From NCBI RefSeq assembly GCF_022095695.1, contig NZ_JAIFZM010000002.1, positions 186,001-250,000 of the forward strand: a DNA stretch of 64,000 nucleotides, read 5' to 3'. Source of the stretch: Oceanobacillus jordanicus (GTDB lineage Bacteria > Bacillota > Bacilli > Bacillales > Amphibacillaceae). Both the position numbers and the translations under genes were made by a program. Numbering within the stretch: the first letter of the stretch is position 1; each line of letters begins with the position of its first letter. Below are positions 44,364 to 52,500 of this stretch, piece after piece. Under the pieces are notes generated by a model. It was given only the letters and a program-made list of their open reading frames with translations, made no database searches and was not told the DNA's origin.

Positions 44364-45557
44364 TCAAACCACATCCATTGCTTGTAATGTTTCATAATAA
44401 TTCGCAATCGGATGGTAATCGGCTTTTGCTTTTTCACTTTTTATTGGGCTCTGGCGCAAGTTGTCACGGAACAACATGTTAAACCAGCCACCGCCATGCT
44501 TCTCATCAATGAAAATCTCTGAACAATAATCTAGCATAGCTTCATAGCGTTGCCAGTATGCGGGATTTCCCAACTTCTCCGCTAATAGGGCGGAGGAGCC
44601 GAACGTTTCGGCCTGGACCCAATAATACTTATCGGTATCCATCATAATTTTGTCAGAGGATATGGAATAGATGATGCCACCATATTCCGTATCGGCACCT
44701 TTTTGATAGCCTTCTTGATAGAGGTGAACAGCTCTGTCTAGCATCCACGGTTCACTAATATGTCGGTCCAGCATTAGTAACAGCTTGCTCCACTCAATGG
44801 AATGCCCTGGCACAAAACCATGTGGGCGGAACTCCTGCTTGCTTTCTTCTGTTTCGACAAACGTCCAGTCTGGCTGCCAATCAGGTGTGTAGTGCTCCCA
44901 AATGAGCCCCTTCGTCTGTGCAGCAAGGCGTCCAGTAACAGCGTCGGCAATTTCATATGCTCGCTCCAAGTATTTCCTATCAGAGGTTGCTTCATAGGCC
45001 GCTATCATTGCTTCGCACATATGCATATTGGCATTTTGGCCGCGATATCCTGCCGTTTTTGACCAGTCAGCAGTCAGTTCGTCTGCATATAAATGATACG
45101 GCGCTTCCCAGAAATGCTCCTCTAGAACCTCGTAAACAGATTCCACTACATCAACCGCCCACTCGATGCCTGCCTCATAGGCCTTGGATGCCGCAAGTAA
45201 TACAAAAGCATGGCCATAGGCATACTTTTTATCCTCGGTAACTTCCTGACCATCCAATGTCCAGAAATATCCACCATTCATCTTATCTTGGTGATATTCT
45301 TGTAAAAAGCGCAGGCCATGTTCAGCAGCTTCTTTGCAAAACTCGCCACGGCCAAGAATGGCGCCAATGCTAAAGTTATAAATAAAGCGGGAAGTCCCAA
45401 CTAAGTGCTTCGTCGTGTCAGAACTAAGTTCGCCATTATCATAAAAACTATGATGATACCCGCCATTCTCTTCATCTATGCAGGTCGGATAATAAAATGC
45501 TAACGTGCTGTCGATTTGCTGCAGCAACCAATCTTTATTGTATGTTTCCGGTCCCAA
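44364..45557 (-). CDS. AGE family sugar 2-epimerase / mannose isomerase-like protein
   Basis: A 397-residue (alpha/alpha)6-barrel protein of the N-acylglucosamine 2-epimerase superfamily. Conserved blocks are GGYHHSFYDNGEL, TKHLVGTSRFIYNFSIG (catalytic Arg/His region), HAFVLLAASKAYEAG, ANMHMCEAMIAAYEATSDRK and GHSIEWSKLLLML (catalytic His), ending near WFNMLFRDN. The start is a TTG at 45557 with AGGAGAT upstream. Members epimerise GlcNAc/ManNAc, cellobiose, or interconvert mannose and fructose or glucose. Next to a presumed mannoside importer, mannose conversion is the likeliest role (inferred). It converges on that operon. Confidence 0.82.
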   Translation of the reverse strand: MGPETYNKDWLLQQIDSTLAFYYPTCIDEENGGYHHSFYDNGELSSDTTKHLVGTSRFIYNFSIGAILGRGEFCKEAAEHGLRFLQEYHQDKMNGGYFWTLDGQEVTEDKKYAYGHAFVLLAASKAYEAGIEWAVDVVESVYEVLEEHFWEAPYHLYADELTADWSKTAGYRGQNANMHMCEAMIAAYEATSDRKYLERAYEIADAVTGRLAAQTKGLIWEHYTPDWQPDWTFVETEESKQEFRPHGFVPGHSIEWSKLLLMLDRHISEPWMLDRAVHLYQEGYQKGADTEYGGIIYSISSDKIMMDTDKYYWVQAETFGSSALLAEKLGNPAYWQRYEAMLDYCSEIFIDEKHGGGWFNMLFRDNLRQSPIKSEKAKADYHPIANYYETLQAMDVV

Positions 45558-45615
45558 AAAATCATCTCCTAAATCGGAATGTATGTAATAGGACTATTCC
45601 CGGCTACTTCCAAAT

Positions 45616-46089
45616 TTAAAACGACTGCTCCGTTTTCTTCTTCATTGTTCTCAAGATAAAAATGACAAAGAATAGAGAAATGAGAAAGAGCGTGATGATT
45701 GCAAGAGATAGAAGTGGTTGGAGCAAATTGCCGATTGGCAGTGATGTTACAGGCAGCAAAGCAAAACTCAACACTAAAATAACCATAAATAGAGCAGCAT
45801 GCGTAACCAAGAACGGCTTGATAACCGATTTGTTTTTAAAGGAACGAAAATACATAATACTTAACATGACGACAAATACTCCAAGAAAGATAAATTCGAG
45901 GTTTACTGTCCAGGCTCCCATTTGTGAAATGGATTCCCACTCCGATTCTGTAATCGATCTATTTCCAATCATTGCTCCTTTGGAAAGACGAGCGTTATCT
46001 AAAGCTACATAGCCAAGATAGAGAAGAAGCATCATCATTGTATAAACAATATAATAAATCCGTTCAGCTTTTGAATTAAATAGTTTCAT
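45616..46089 (-). CDS. Four-helix membrane protein, unknown function
   Basis: A 157-residue protein with four predicted helices (IYYIVYTMMMLLLYLGYVAL, WTVNLEFIFLGVFVVMLSIM, FLVTHAALFMVILVLSFAL, LLSLAIITLFLISLFFVIF) and a lysine-rich C-terminus. ATG 46089 has GGAGG 9 nt upstream. No family recognised. Confidence 0.65.
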   Translation of the reverse strand: MKLFNSKAERIYYIVYTMMMLLLYLGYVALDNARLSKGAMIGNRSITESEWESISQMGAWTVNLEFIFLGVFVVMLSIMYFRSFKNKSVIKPFLVTHAALFMVILVLSFALLPVTSLPIGNLLQPLLSLAIITLFLISLFFVIFILRTMKKKTEQSF

Positions 46090-46233
46090 AGGCGGCAACC
46101 TCCTTACTTCTATCCTAACATTTTACCATTCTAATCTTTACAAAAATTTATAAAAAAATAGATTGCCAGAATACCCGTTCAAGGCTATAATCATTTCATA
46201 AAGATTTGCAATTTAAGGAAATGAGGAGAAGAA

Positions 46234-47613
46234 ATGGAAAAAAGGGCAATTGCTTTATTAGCTTTTGTACTACTCGTTTTTACTGTAATGCCAGTCTTTG
46301 CAAGTGCAGCGCAGAGCACAGGATTTGAAAAGGATTTTGCCAAATACTTGGAAAGGGTCAGCAAAGAGCGCGGCTTTACAGTAACAGAGGCAGATATCGA
46401 GTATTCCCTCTCATTATATGAAGATACATTAGACAACTTTGAAACAGTGGAAGACTTAGAAGCTTTTTTAGGCGAAGTTATTCAAAAAGATGGCCGGAAC
46501 TTACGTTATCTTTATGAAGACTACGAAATAAGCAAAGAGGAACTGGGAGCATTATTAGCTGAAAACGGCGAAACATTGGATGACTATGTATTCGTCGATG
46601 ATCTTTATCAAGCAGTTGATTTTTATCTAGAAGCAAGGATTGTACGTGATCCAGATTTTGATAAAAATCTAGAGATCCGTTTAAAAGAAGTTAGTAAAGT
46701 AAGAGGATTTACGGTCACCCGCGAGGATGTGGTAGCATCACTAGCTAGATATGAAGAAACATTGGACAACTTTAAAACAATAGATCGCCTTTTTGACTTT
46801 CTAGGTGAAGTTATTAAGAAAGATTTAAGCAATCTTGATTACTTTACTGACGTATATGATGTGAACAAAGATGAATTACTTGCGCTTATGAAGGAGAACG
46901 GACTTGATATTAATGACTATATTTTTATCGATGATCTTGACCAGGATATAAATGGTTTCTTTGAGGACATGTACCTTATCGATGAATTAAGCGTATTGAT
47001 GGAAGAGTATGGGTTGACCATGGAAGAAATTGACCGATTGGAAGCACATTTCCTTTCCATCTTTGAAACAATGGATGACGAAACGCTAGAGCAGATTTTT
47101 AATTTGGCTGATCGCATGATGGCATTCGAAGACTTTGACACAGCAACAGAATTAACACCAAAAGAGGCAGCCGAATTACTGTCCATTTACAAAGAATTCA
47201 TTTCCATTTTCCAGTTGAAAGTAGAATTCAGCCTAATTCAAGATGGCACAGAAAAACCATTATCCTTAACTGCCTTGTTCAATATGACAGAGCTTGTGAA
47301 CGCAGACTTGAAAATCTCACTATATAACTTACAGGGCGAATTCCTGGCAGACTTGATCATAACGGGAGAGATGGTTGACTCGGAAAGCCTACATGACACA
47401 GGACAAGCACTTTCAAACGGAACTGAAAAACCAACACCAGCACCAGTCAAGAAGACCGTTTCATCTGACACAACAGTTCCAGCTACTGTAAAAGGCGGAG
47501 AGCTGCCAAAAACAGCTTCCAACTATGGCATGGGGGCGCTTGCTGGATTGTTGATCATCAGTGGAGGAATATTCTTATTCCGTAAAACAAGGGCAACAAG
47601 CCTTGAAAAGTAA
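46234..47613 (+). CDS. Acidic processed surface protein with LPXTA sorting signal
   Basis: A 459-residue exported protein. The signal peptide ends about residue 26 (PVFASAAQS). Two homologous, very acidic segments of about 105 residues follow (about 30-135 and 140-245), each with KERGFTVT / KVRGFTVT, YEDTLDNF / YEETLDNF and DDYVFVDDL / NDYIFIDDL. After a third helical region, the C-terminus carries LPKTA, a hydrophobic helix and a basic tail, i.e. a class D-type sorting signal. It matches the family I know as processed acidic surface protein with LPXTA. The dedicated sortase overlaps its 3' end. Confidence 0.85.
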   Translation: MEKRAIALLAFVLLVFTVMPVFASAAQSTGFEKDFAKYLERVSKERGFTVTEADIEYSLSLYEDTLDNFETVEDLEAFLGEVIQKDGRNLRYLYEDYEISKEELGALLAENGETLDDYVFVDDLYQAVDFYLEARIVRDPDFDKNLEIRLKEVSKVRGFTVTREDVVASLARYEETLDNFKTIDRLFDFLGEVIKKDLSNLDYFTDVYDVNKDELLALMKENGLDINDYIFIDDLDQDINGFFEDMYLIDELSVLMEEYGLTMEEIDRLEAHFLSIFETMDDETLEQIFNLADRMMAFEDFDTATELTPKEAAELLSIYKEFISIFQLKVEFSLIQDGTEKPLSLTALFNMTELVNADLKISLYNLQGEFLADLIITGEMVDSESLHDTGQALSNGTEKPTPAPVKKTVSSDTTVPATVKGGELPKTASNYGMGALAGLLIISGGIFLFRKTRATSLEK

Positions 47614-48208
47614 AAAACAACGGTTCATGCTAACCAGTGCCATCCTGCTTGTAGCGGGTGGTCTCTGGTTAACAGCAACCAATGGATGGACCTTTTTAAA
47701 AGGATATAATCTTGGTGGAGGAACCGAGCAGGTGGAAGTCTCTGCAGAAAGCAACAAGGCTGTCGAGGAAAAAAAGGTAGTAGAATCAAAAATGCTTTAT
47801 CCAGAGCGCCCGGAAATCGGTGACGAAATGGGCGAGCTCTCCATACCGAAGCTCAAGGCAGTTTTGCCCATCTTCCACGGAACAGATGAAGATGAATTAG
47901 CCAAGGGTGTTGGTCATTTCGCAGATAGCGTACTTCCAGGCGAGAAAGACAACTCCGTTCTTTCCGGACACCGCGATACCGTTTTTCGTAAGCTTGGAGA
48001 AGTAGGCGTTGGCGACGAATTAATCGTCACAACCGAAGCAGGTGAGTTCACGTACAAGGTGCGCAAAGTGCGAATTGTCGATGCAGATGATCGCACCGTC
48101 ATTGTGCCCAAACCACGAGCCACCCTAACTGTCAGCACATGCTATCCGTTCGACTTTATTGGATCGGCACCAGAGCGTTATATTTTAGAAGCATATTTGG
48201 TGAGGTAA
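47603..48208 (+). CDS. Class D sortase
   Basis: A 201-residue transpeptidase: N-terminal membrane anchor (FMLTSAILLVAGGLWLTA), then the sortase barrel with catalytic His in NSVLSGHRDTVF, Cys in LTVSTCYPF and Arg in APERYILEA. The best start is a TTG at 47603, 11 nt inside the end of the surface-protein gene, with AAGGG about 9 nt upstream; an ATG at 47627 is an alternative. Overlap with an LPKTA protein implies a dedicated enzyme-substrate pair acting at the cell surface. Confidence 0.88.
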   Translation: MKSKKQRFMLTSAILLVAGGLWLTATNGWTFLKGYNLGGGTEQVEVSAESNKAVEEKKVVESKMLYPERPEIGDEMGELSIPKLKAVLPIFHGTDEDELAKGVGHFADSVLPGEKDNSVLSGHRDTVFRKLGEVGVGDELIVTTEAGEFTYKVRKVRIVDADDRTVIVPKPRATLTVSTCYPFDFIGSAPERYILEAYLVR

Positions 48209-48210
48209 AG

Positions 48211-48237
48211 AACCTGGAGAAATCCGGGTTTTTTTAA
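48211..48237 (+). terminator. Terminator of the surface protein-sortase operon
   Basis: AACCTGGA (48211-48218) pairs with TCCGGGTT (48223-48230), loop GAAA, followed by TTTTTT. Confidence 0.72.
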
Positions 48238-48356
48238 TTGGAGTTTATTTTCAGTGTCTCCTGTCCTGCCAAGGATGCAAAATCATAACTTTAGTCTAAA
48301 GGGGTTCAAGATATTGGGGGGAGATGGGAATCCAATATGCAATGTCGGTTAATATA

Positions 48357-48380
48357 TGAAAAAAGAGCGCATAAGCACTC
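48357..48380 (-). terminator. Terminator after the SpoIISA-like gene
   Basis: On the minus strand GAGTGC-TTAT-GCGCTC is followed by TTTTTTC, a few nt past the stop codon. No further ORF lies between this gene and the sortase terminator. Confidence 0.65.
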
Positions 48381-48385
48381 CAGAA

Positions 48386-49321
48386 TTAAAACCTGAACTT
48401 TTCTTGATGTTCTTTTTTTAAAGTGGATACAATTCTTCTGTTCTTTTCTCTCATCCTTGTAGAGTGGCTACTTTCCGTAATCTGCGGAATCGTAGCGGTT
48501 GCACGTTTAGTCGGCTTGTCAATGACTTTCTTATTACCAGTAAATCCTGATACATTCTCAGACATTACTTCTACACTATCGTTAAGATATTCACTAACTG
48601 CTAAACTAAAAGTGATTATTAGCGTATTAATAACCAATCCATCTATTTTCGAGATTTTATTTCCTTCGTTGACAGTTTGAACTTGTACCACATAGAATCT
48701 CTTCAATATATGATATGGGTATAAACCTAAATGGTCTTTCTCTAAAAGAATACTATGTTGTTGACTTAGAAACCTTTCAGCCCTTTTCTTGTTCCTTCCT
48801 AACCCTTCGAGAATACTTTCCTTTTCTTCTTCCGTTTCATAAGGAAGAAGGTCAATGACTAAATTCTCTCTTTGAGCATACTTATTCAAGATTTCTCCTA
48901 AGTGAAATATATACTCATCCTTATCTAAAGTATTTATCGGAAAATCAAAAGCGGTTAAGATATCGGGTATATGCCCTGTTTTTCTATTGTTTTCTTCCAA
49001 TTCTTCCTGCGTAACTCCAACCTGGACTTTTACACTCTCTAATTGGTGGCCACCTAGCGTACTTACATAAAGGTTTAAGAATACTAAAGAATCAACGATA
49101 ACAAATATAAAAAGCACTATTAGGTAGTTATTCCAATTTGAAAATAACAGACTTGGGTTGTCACTTATAAACACCAAGCTACCAAAAACAAAAATCACAT
49201 ACCATGTCTTTCTTATTGCAGATGTATAGTTTTCCAAACCTCTGTTTAACCAAGCAATTACCGTATAAATTAATAGTAAGGCGAACACCAACCACATTCC
49301 AATGAGTGCGAAAGTCTCCAA
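48386..49321 (-). CDS. SpoIISA-like membrane toxin with a SpoIISB-like C-terminal tail (fusion)
   Basis: A 311-residue protein. Three helices lie at the N-terminus (ALIGMWLVFALLLIYTVIAW; TWYVIFVFGSLVF; NYLIVLFIFVIVDSLVFLNL) with the SpoIISA-typical SAIRKTWY between them, then a cytoplasmic GAF-like domain to about residue 250. The frame then continues through an internal Met (ATG at 48565) into 59 residues, including KRATATIPQITESSHSTRMR and EKNRRI, that resemble the SpoIISB antitoxin as I remember it (KR.T, S.H..R, N.R pattern). TTG 49321 has GGAGGAG 5 nt upstream. An internal start could release a free antitoxin, but its ribosome site is weak. SpoIISA kills by disturbing the membrane; SpoIISB wraps its cytoplasmic dimer. 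Confidence 0.75.
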   Translation of the reverse strand: METFALIGMWLVFALLLIYTVIAWLNRGLENYTSAIRKTWYVIFVFGSLVFISDNPSLLFSNWNNYLIVLFIFVIVDSLVFLNLYVSTLGGHQLESVKVQVGVTQEELEENNRKTGHIPDILTAFDFPINTLDKDEYIFHLGEILNKYAQRENLVIDLLPYETEEEKESILEGLGRNKKRAERFLSQQHSILLEKDHLGLYPYHILKRFYVVQVQTVNEGNKISKIDGLVINTLIITFSLAVSEYLNDSVEVMSENVSGFTGNKKVIDKPTKRATATIPQITESSHSTRMREKNRRIVSTLKKEHQEKFRF

Positions 49322-49398
49322 CCTATCTCCTCCTCGTTTATATCTATAGATACAATAGAAGCTTTTCAACGATCAAATTGCTTATAACTGTATTTTTA

Positions 49399-49404
49399 TT
49401 ATAA
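49399..49404 (-). promoter_or_regulatory. Extended -10 of the SpoIISA-like gene
   Basis: On the minus strand TGTTATAAT, an extended -10 about 78 nt upstream of the TTG start. Confidence 0.45.
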
Positions 49405-49589
49405 CAGAATTGCTTCTCGATAAAAGGGAGTAAAAATTAATTATCATACCCCTAAATCGCAGAGAAATTTAATTTCTGTTGAAAAGAAAAAACCAGTTTG
49501 GGGGTGCTTTTCTTTGTAAAAATACGATTTTATACATTTCTCACGTTTTCGAATAGAAGGTAAGATAGCAAGTAAAAAAGGAGAACGAA

Positions 49590-50528
49590 ATGATTATTAA
49601 AAAAAGAAACAAAACAGAGCTAGACCAATATGAAGCTCTACTATCAAGGATGAGACCTGACCACCCAAAATTCAGAGAGGTGGAAAGCGACTATGTACGT
49701 CGCAAGAAAGGCTATATTGGCGAGAAGCAAGTGGATTATTATTTGGAAGAGCTCGTATACGAAATGACAATCTTACAAGATCTCAACCTATCCGTTGAGG
49801 GAAAGAATATGCAGCTTGATAATCTACTTATCTCTCAGCACGCCGCGTATATTGTGGAAGTTAAAAACTTTACAGGATCTATTACATTCGACACGGAGTT
49901 GCAGCAATTCACTCGAGATGACAGCACACAGGAGAGAGGATTTCGCCACCCCATCCTGCAGGCCGAACTACAGAAGCAACGACTGCAAGCATGGTTGCAG
50001 GAAATGAATCTACCTCCGATTCCAATCTATTACTTTATCGCCATTAGTGACCCTAGCACCATCATCAAGGTAGAGGGAAATAAAGAAGAGATAGCCAAAG
50101 TCGTGGCCCACGCTGCTCATATACCGAATAAAATCAAGCAACACGAGGCCCGAGGTAGCAAACAGCAGCCGATCCAGCATCAAAAGCTTGGCCACTATCT
50201 TATGCAGGCAGCCAGGAAGAGAGAATATAAACTGATGAGAAACTATGAGATAAGGCCGGAGGATATACTGCCAGGTGTGCGCTGTCCAGGGTGTGGATAC
50301 TTAGGGATGCGCAGGCTGTATGGCAAATGGCTGTGCCCGAAATGTAAAATGATAAGCAAAGAGGCGCATAAGCGTGCTATTTATGACTACTTGTTCCTCA
50401 TCCAACCAACCATCAGCAATAGAGAATGTAGAAGACACCTTAATATTTCCTCTAAAAATATAGCCACTAAACTACTAAAAAAAGAATTAGTATATGATAA
50501 AACAAAAAGAAGTTGGAAAAAACGCTGA
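49590..50528 (+). CDS. NERD-domain protein with zinc ribbon
   Basis: A 312-residue nuclease-related-domain protein. NERD core: KGYIGEKQVDYYLEEL (Gly-Glu), LDNLLISQHAAYIVEVKNFTG in overlapping parts (Asp at about 76 and Glu-x-Lys at about 90-92, the nuclease-like catalytic pattern). The C-terminus has a zinc ribbon CPGCGYLG ... CPKCKMIS (about 229-253) and a helical region that may bind nucleic acid. AAAGGAG precedes the ATG. NERD proteins are suspected DNA-processing enzymes; no partner gene is adjacent except the divergent SpoIISA-like gene. Confidence 0.85.
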   Translation: MIIKKRNKTELDQYEALLSRMRPDHPKFREVESDYVRRKKGYIGEKQVDYYLEELVYEMTILQDLNLSVEGKNMQLDNLLISQHAAYIVEVKNFTGSITFDTELQQFTRDDSTQERGFRHPILQAELQKQRLQAWLQEMNLPPIPIYYFIAISDPSTIIKVEGNKEEIAKVVAHAAHIPNKIKQHEARGSKQQPIQHQKLGHYLMQAARKREYKLMRNYEIRPEDILPGVRCPGCGYLGMRRLYGKWLCPKCKMISKEAHKRAIYDYLFLIQPTISNRECRRHLNISSKNIATKLLKKELVYDKTKRSWKKR

Positions 50529-50583
50529 ATAAGAGTTCCTAATATAGTGGGGAGTATTGGTATCTTGTGTGGTGGCGCTTCCT

Positions 50584-51003
50584 AGAGACGCACCAATCAA
50601 GGAGAGAGGCGCAGCACCGTCAAGAAGAGACGCACCGGCCAAGAAAAGAGGAGCAACCTCTTCAGGAAGAGGCGCACCAACCAAGGAAAGAGACGCAGCA
50701 TCATCAAGAAGAGACGCACCAACCAAGAGAAGAGACGCAGCATCATCAAGAAGAGACGCACCAACCAAGGAAAGATACGCAGCATCCCCGAGAAGAGACA
50801 CACCGGTTAAGGAAAGAGGCGCAGCACCATCAGGAAGAGACGCACCAATCAAGAAAAGAGACGCAACCTCATCAGGAAGAGGCGCACCACTCCTGAGAAG
50901 AGACGCACCGATCAAGGAAAGAGACGCATCACCATCAAGAAGAGACGCACCAATCAAGGAAAGAGACGCAGCATCATCAAGAAGAGACGCAGCACCATCA
51001 CCA
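50584..51003 (+). repeat. 21-bp-period array G (20 units, no slippage)
   Basis: The longest array: units begin at 50584 and every 21 bp to 50983, exactly 20 in register. Typical units read AGAGACGCACCAATCAAGGA and AGAGACGCAGCATCATCAAG; the two types often alternate, again hinting at a 42-bp super-unit. The plus strand has about one T per unit. It lies between the convergent NERD and peptidase genes, followed by a C-rich tail and a terminator. Open frames of 174 and 189 codons cross it on opposite strands, and neither has a ribosome site. Confidence 0.92.
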
Positions 51004-51013
51004 CCAACCCCAA

Positions 51014-51045
51014 CCAAAAAAAGAACTCCAGCCGCGCTGGAGTTC
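51014..51045 (-). terminator. Terminator of the LysM-NlpC/P60 gene
   Basis: Perfect 10-bp stem GAACTCCAGC (51023-51032) / GCTGGAGTTC (51036-51045); on the minus strand followed by TTTTTTTGG. Confidence 0.82.
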
Positions 51046-51064
51046 CCATTAACCAAAATCTATA

Positions 51065-52150
51065 TTAGTAAAAACGTTTGAATCCTTCAAAGTGCTTCTT
51101 CCAATAGGAGTTGCTCAAGCTTGTTTTGGTAACTCCTGTGGACGAGCCTGCATGAATGAATTCGTTATTTCCGGCATAAATTCCCATGTGGGAGATGCCT
51201 GCACGGTAGGTACCTGAGAAGAATACTAGGTCGCCTACTTGTGGTTTGCTTACATAGAATGAGCGGTTATAGTAGCCGTCTGTTGAGAGGCGGCTGATGT
51301 TCATGCCTGCTTTTTTGTATGCATAATAGATGAATCCGCTGCAGTCGAAGCCGCTTGTAGTTGATCCGCCCCATACATATGGTACGCCGAATTGGCTTTT
51401 CGCTGTTGAGATAAGCTTGCTTACATTGTAGCTTACGTCAGCTGTTGGCTTTTCACTAGCTGAGCTATTGCTAGAGCCAGAGCTAGATGAACTGCTTGCC
51501 CCAATGTTTAGCTTCTGTCCGATTAAGATTAAATCAGATTTCAAGTTGTTCCATTTTTTCAAGTTAGCTACAGTAGTGCCGTTTTGTGAAGCGATACGTG
51601 ATAGAGAATCGCCTGATTTAACAGTATAAACTTTGGCTGAACCTGTTGACGGAGAGTTGCTCCCGCCTGAACTAGAACTAGAACCAGAAGAACTTGATCC
51701 ACTAGAACTTGAGCTAGATCCTCCATTTTTGCTAACAACGAATTTGTTGCCAGGGAAGATGAGCGTTGAATTCAACCCATTCCAATCCATTAAGTTCTTC
51801 AATGAAATGTTGTGTTTCGAGGCGATGCCACTTAATGTGTCGCCGCTTTTCACGGTGTATGTAGATTTAGTTGAAGTAGATGTATTAGTAGAATTTGAAT
51901 TGCTAGAATTAGAATTAGATGATTGCTTTTTCGATGTTTCCAAAACTTGGTTCGGGAAGATGATATCTCCTGAAAGTTTGTTGATTGATTTCAAATCTGA
52001 AACACTCGTGTTGTATTTCTGTGCGATGGTCCAAAGCGAGTCGCCACTCTTTACTTTATAAGATGCTGCGTCTGCTTCTTCTGCACCGACGATGGCTGAT
52101 GCTATAGCTGCACCGGCAGTAACCGACATGATCATTTTCTTATTGGCCAA
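51065..52150 (-). CDS. LysM x3 - NlpC/P60 cell-wall endopeptidase (LytE-like)
   Basis: A 361-residue secreted autolysin-type DL-endopeptidase. The signal peptide ends near AEEADAA (about residue 28). Three LysM domains follow (YKVKSGDSLWTIAQKYN, YTVKSGDTLSGIASKHN, YTVKSGDSLSRIASQNG), separated by Ser/Gly/Asn-rich linkers. A C-terminal NlpC/P60 domain has catalytic Cys in GFDCSGFIYYAY, His in GISHMGIYAGN and a further His in NEFIHAGSS. TTG 52150 is chosen with GGGGG 8 nt upstream. It cuts stem peptides in peptidoglycan during growth. A WalR-type box upstream fits regulation by WalRK. Confidence 0.92.
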   Translation of the reverse strand: MANKKMIMSVTAGAAIASAIVGAEEADAASYKVKSGDSLWTIAQKYNTSVSDLKSINKLSGDIIFPNQVLETSKKQSSNSNSSNSNSTNTSTSTKSTYTVKSGDTLSGIASKHNISLKNLMDWNGLNSTLIFPGNKFVVSKNGGSSSSSSGSSSSGSSSSSGGSNSPSTGSAKVYTVKSGDSLSRIASQNGTTVANLKKWNNLKSDLILIGQKLNIGASSSSSSGSSNSSASEKPTADVSYNVSKLISTAKSQFGVPYVWGGSTTSGFDCSGFIYYAYKKAGMNISRLSTDGYYNRSFYVSKPQVGDLVFFSGTYRAGISHMGIYAGNNEFIHAGSSTGVTKTSLSNSYWKKHFEGFKRFY

Positions 52151-52209
52151 AGTCGTTTCCCCCTGCATAATTTGTGTTTTCTTTCCAATATCTACTAGAA
52201 AGTACTTTT

Positions 52210-52270
52210 ATTATATCTTTTCCGACAATAGATTGATAGACAACAAACCGCTTTGTAATATAACTGTAAT
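52210..52270 (-). promoter_or_regulatory. Peptidase promoter with WalR-type box
   Basis: A -10 TATAAT on the minus strand (52210-52215) lies about 60 nt from the gene's start. Further upstream, TGTAAT-ATAAC-TGTAAT (52254-52270, plus strand) exactly fits the WalR (YycF) pattern TGTWAH-N5-TGTWAH, though on the strand opposite to the gene. WalR controls LysM-NlpC/P60 hydrolases in Bacillus. The rest of the 350-bp gap holds the exopolysaccharide promoter. Confidence 0.55.
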
Positions 52271-52429
52271 ATAAACGTGCAAAACCATCGTCCTAGGGAA
52301 ATTTACCCCTTTCGACAAATTGCGGCCACATCAATGTCCCTACAACAGAAGACTACCGACACACTACTTGTCCCCTTCTAGAAATGTTAAAAAATATAAA
52401 AAAGTCATTTTAAAACCTACCATCTATGA

Positions 52430-52435
52430 TATAAT
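52430..52435 (+). promoter_or_regulatory. -10 of the exopolysaccharide operon
   Basis: TATAAT at 52430-52435 within GATATAATTTC, about 65 nt before the first gene; a matching -35 is poor. Confidence 0.4.
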
Positions 52436-52500
52436 TTCATATTGTAATGTCGAAATACGGAAGAAAACTACTAAGATTATAAGAAGATGGGGGTACCAGC

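Noticed and set aside
50487-51081. Long open frames across array G (plus-strand 174 codons, minus-strand 189 codons) and similar frames in arrays A-F, including leucine-rich heptad-like peptides on the minus strand
   Set aside because: A 21-bp period keeps all frames open at once; frames on both strands are equally long, starts lack ribosome sites, and the frames end where the repeats end.
52151-52500. Riboswitch or T-box in the leader of the exopolysaccharide operon
   Set aside because: No recognisable aptamer core, T-box sequence or antiterminator pair; only promoter elements and the WalR-type box were seen.
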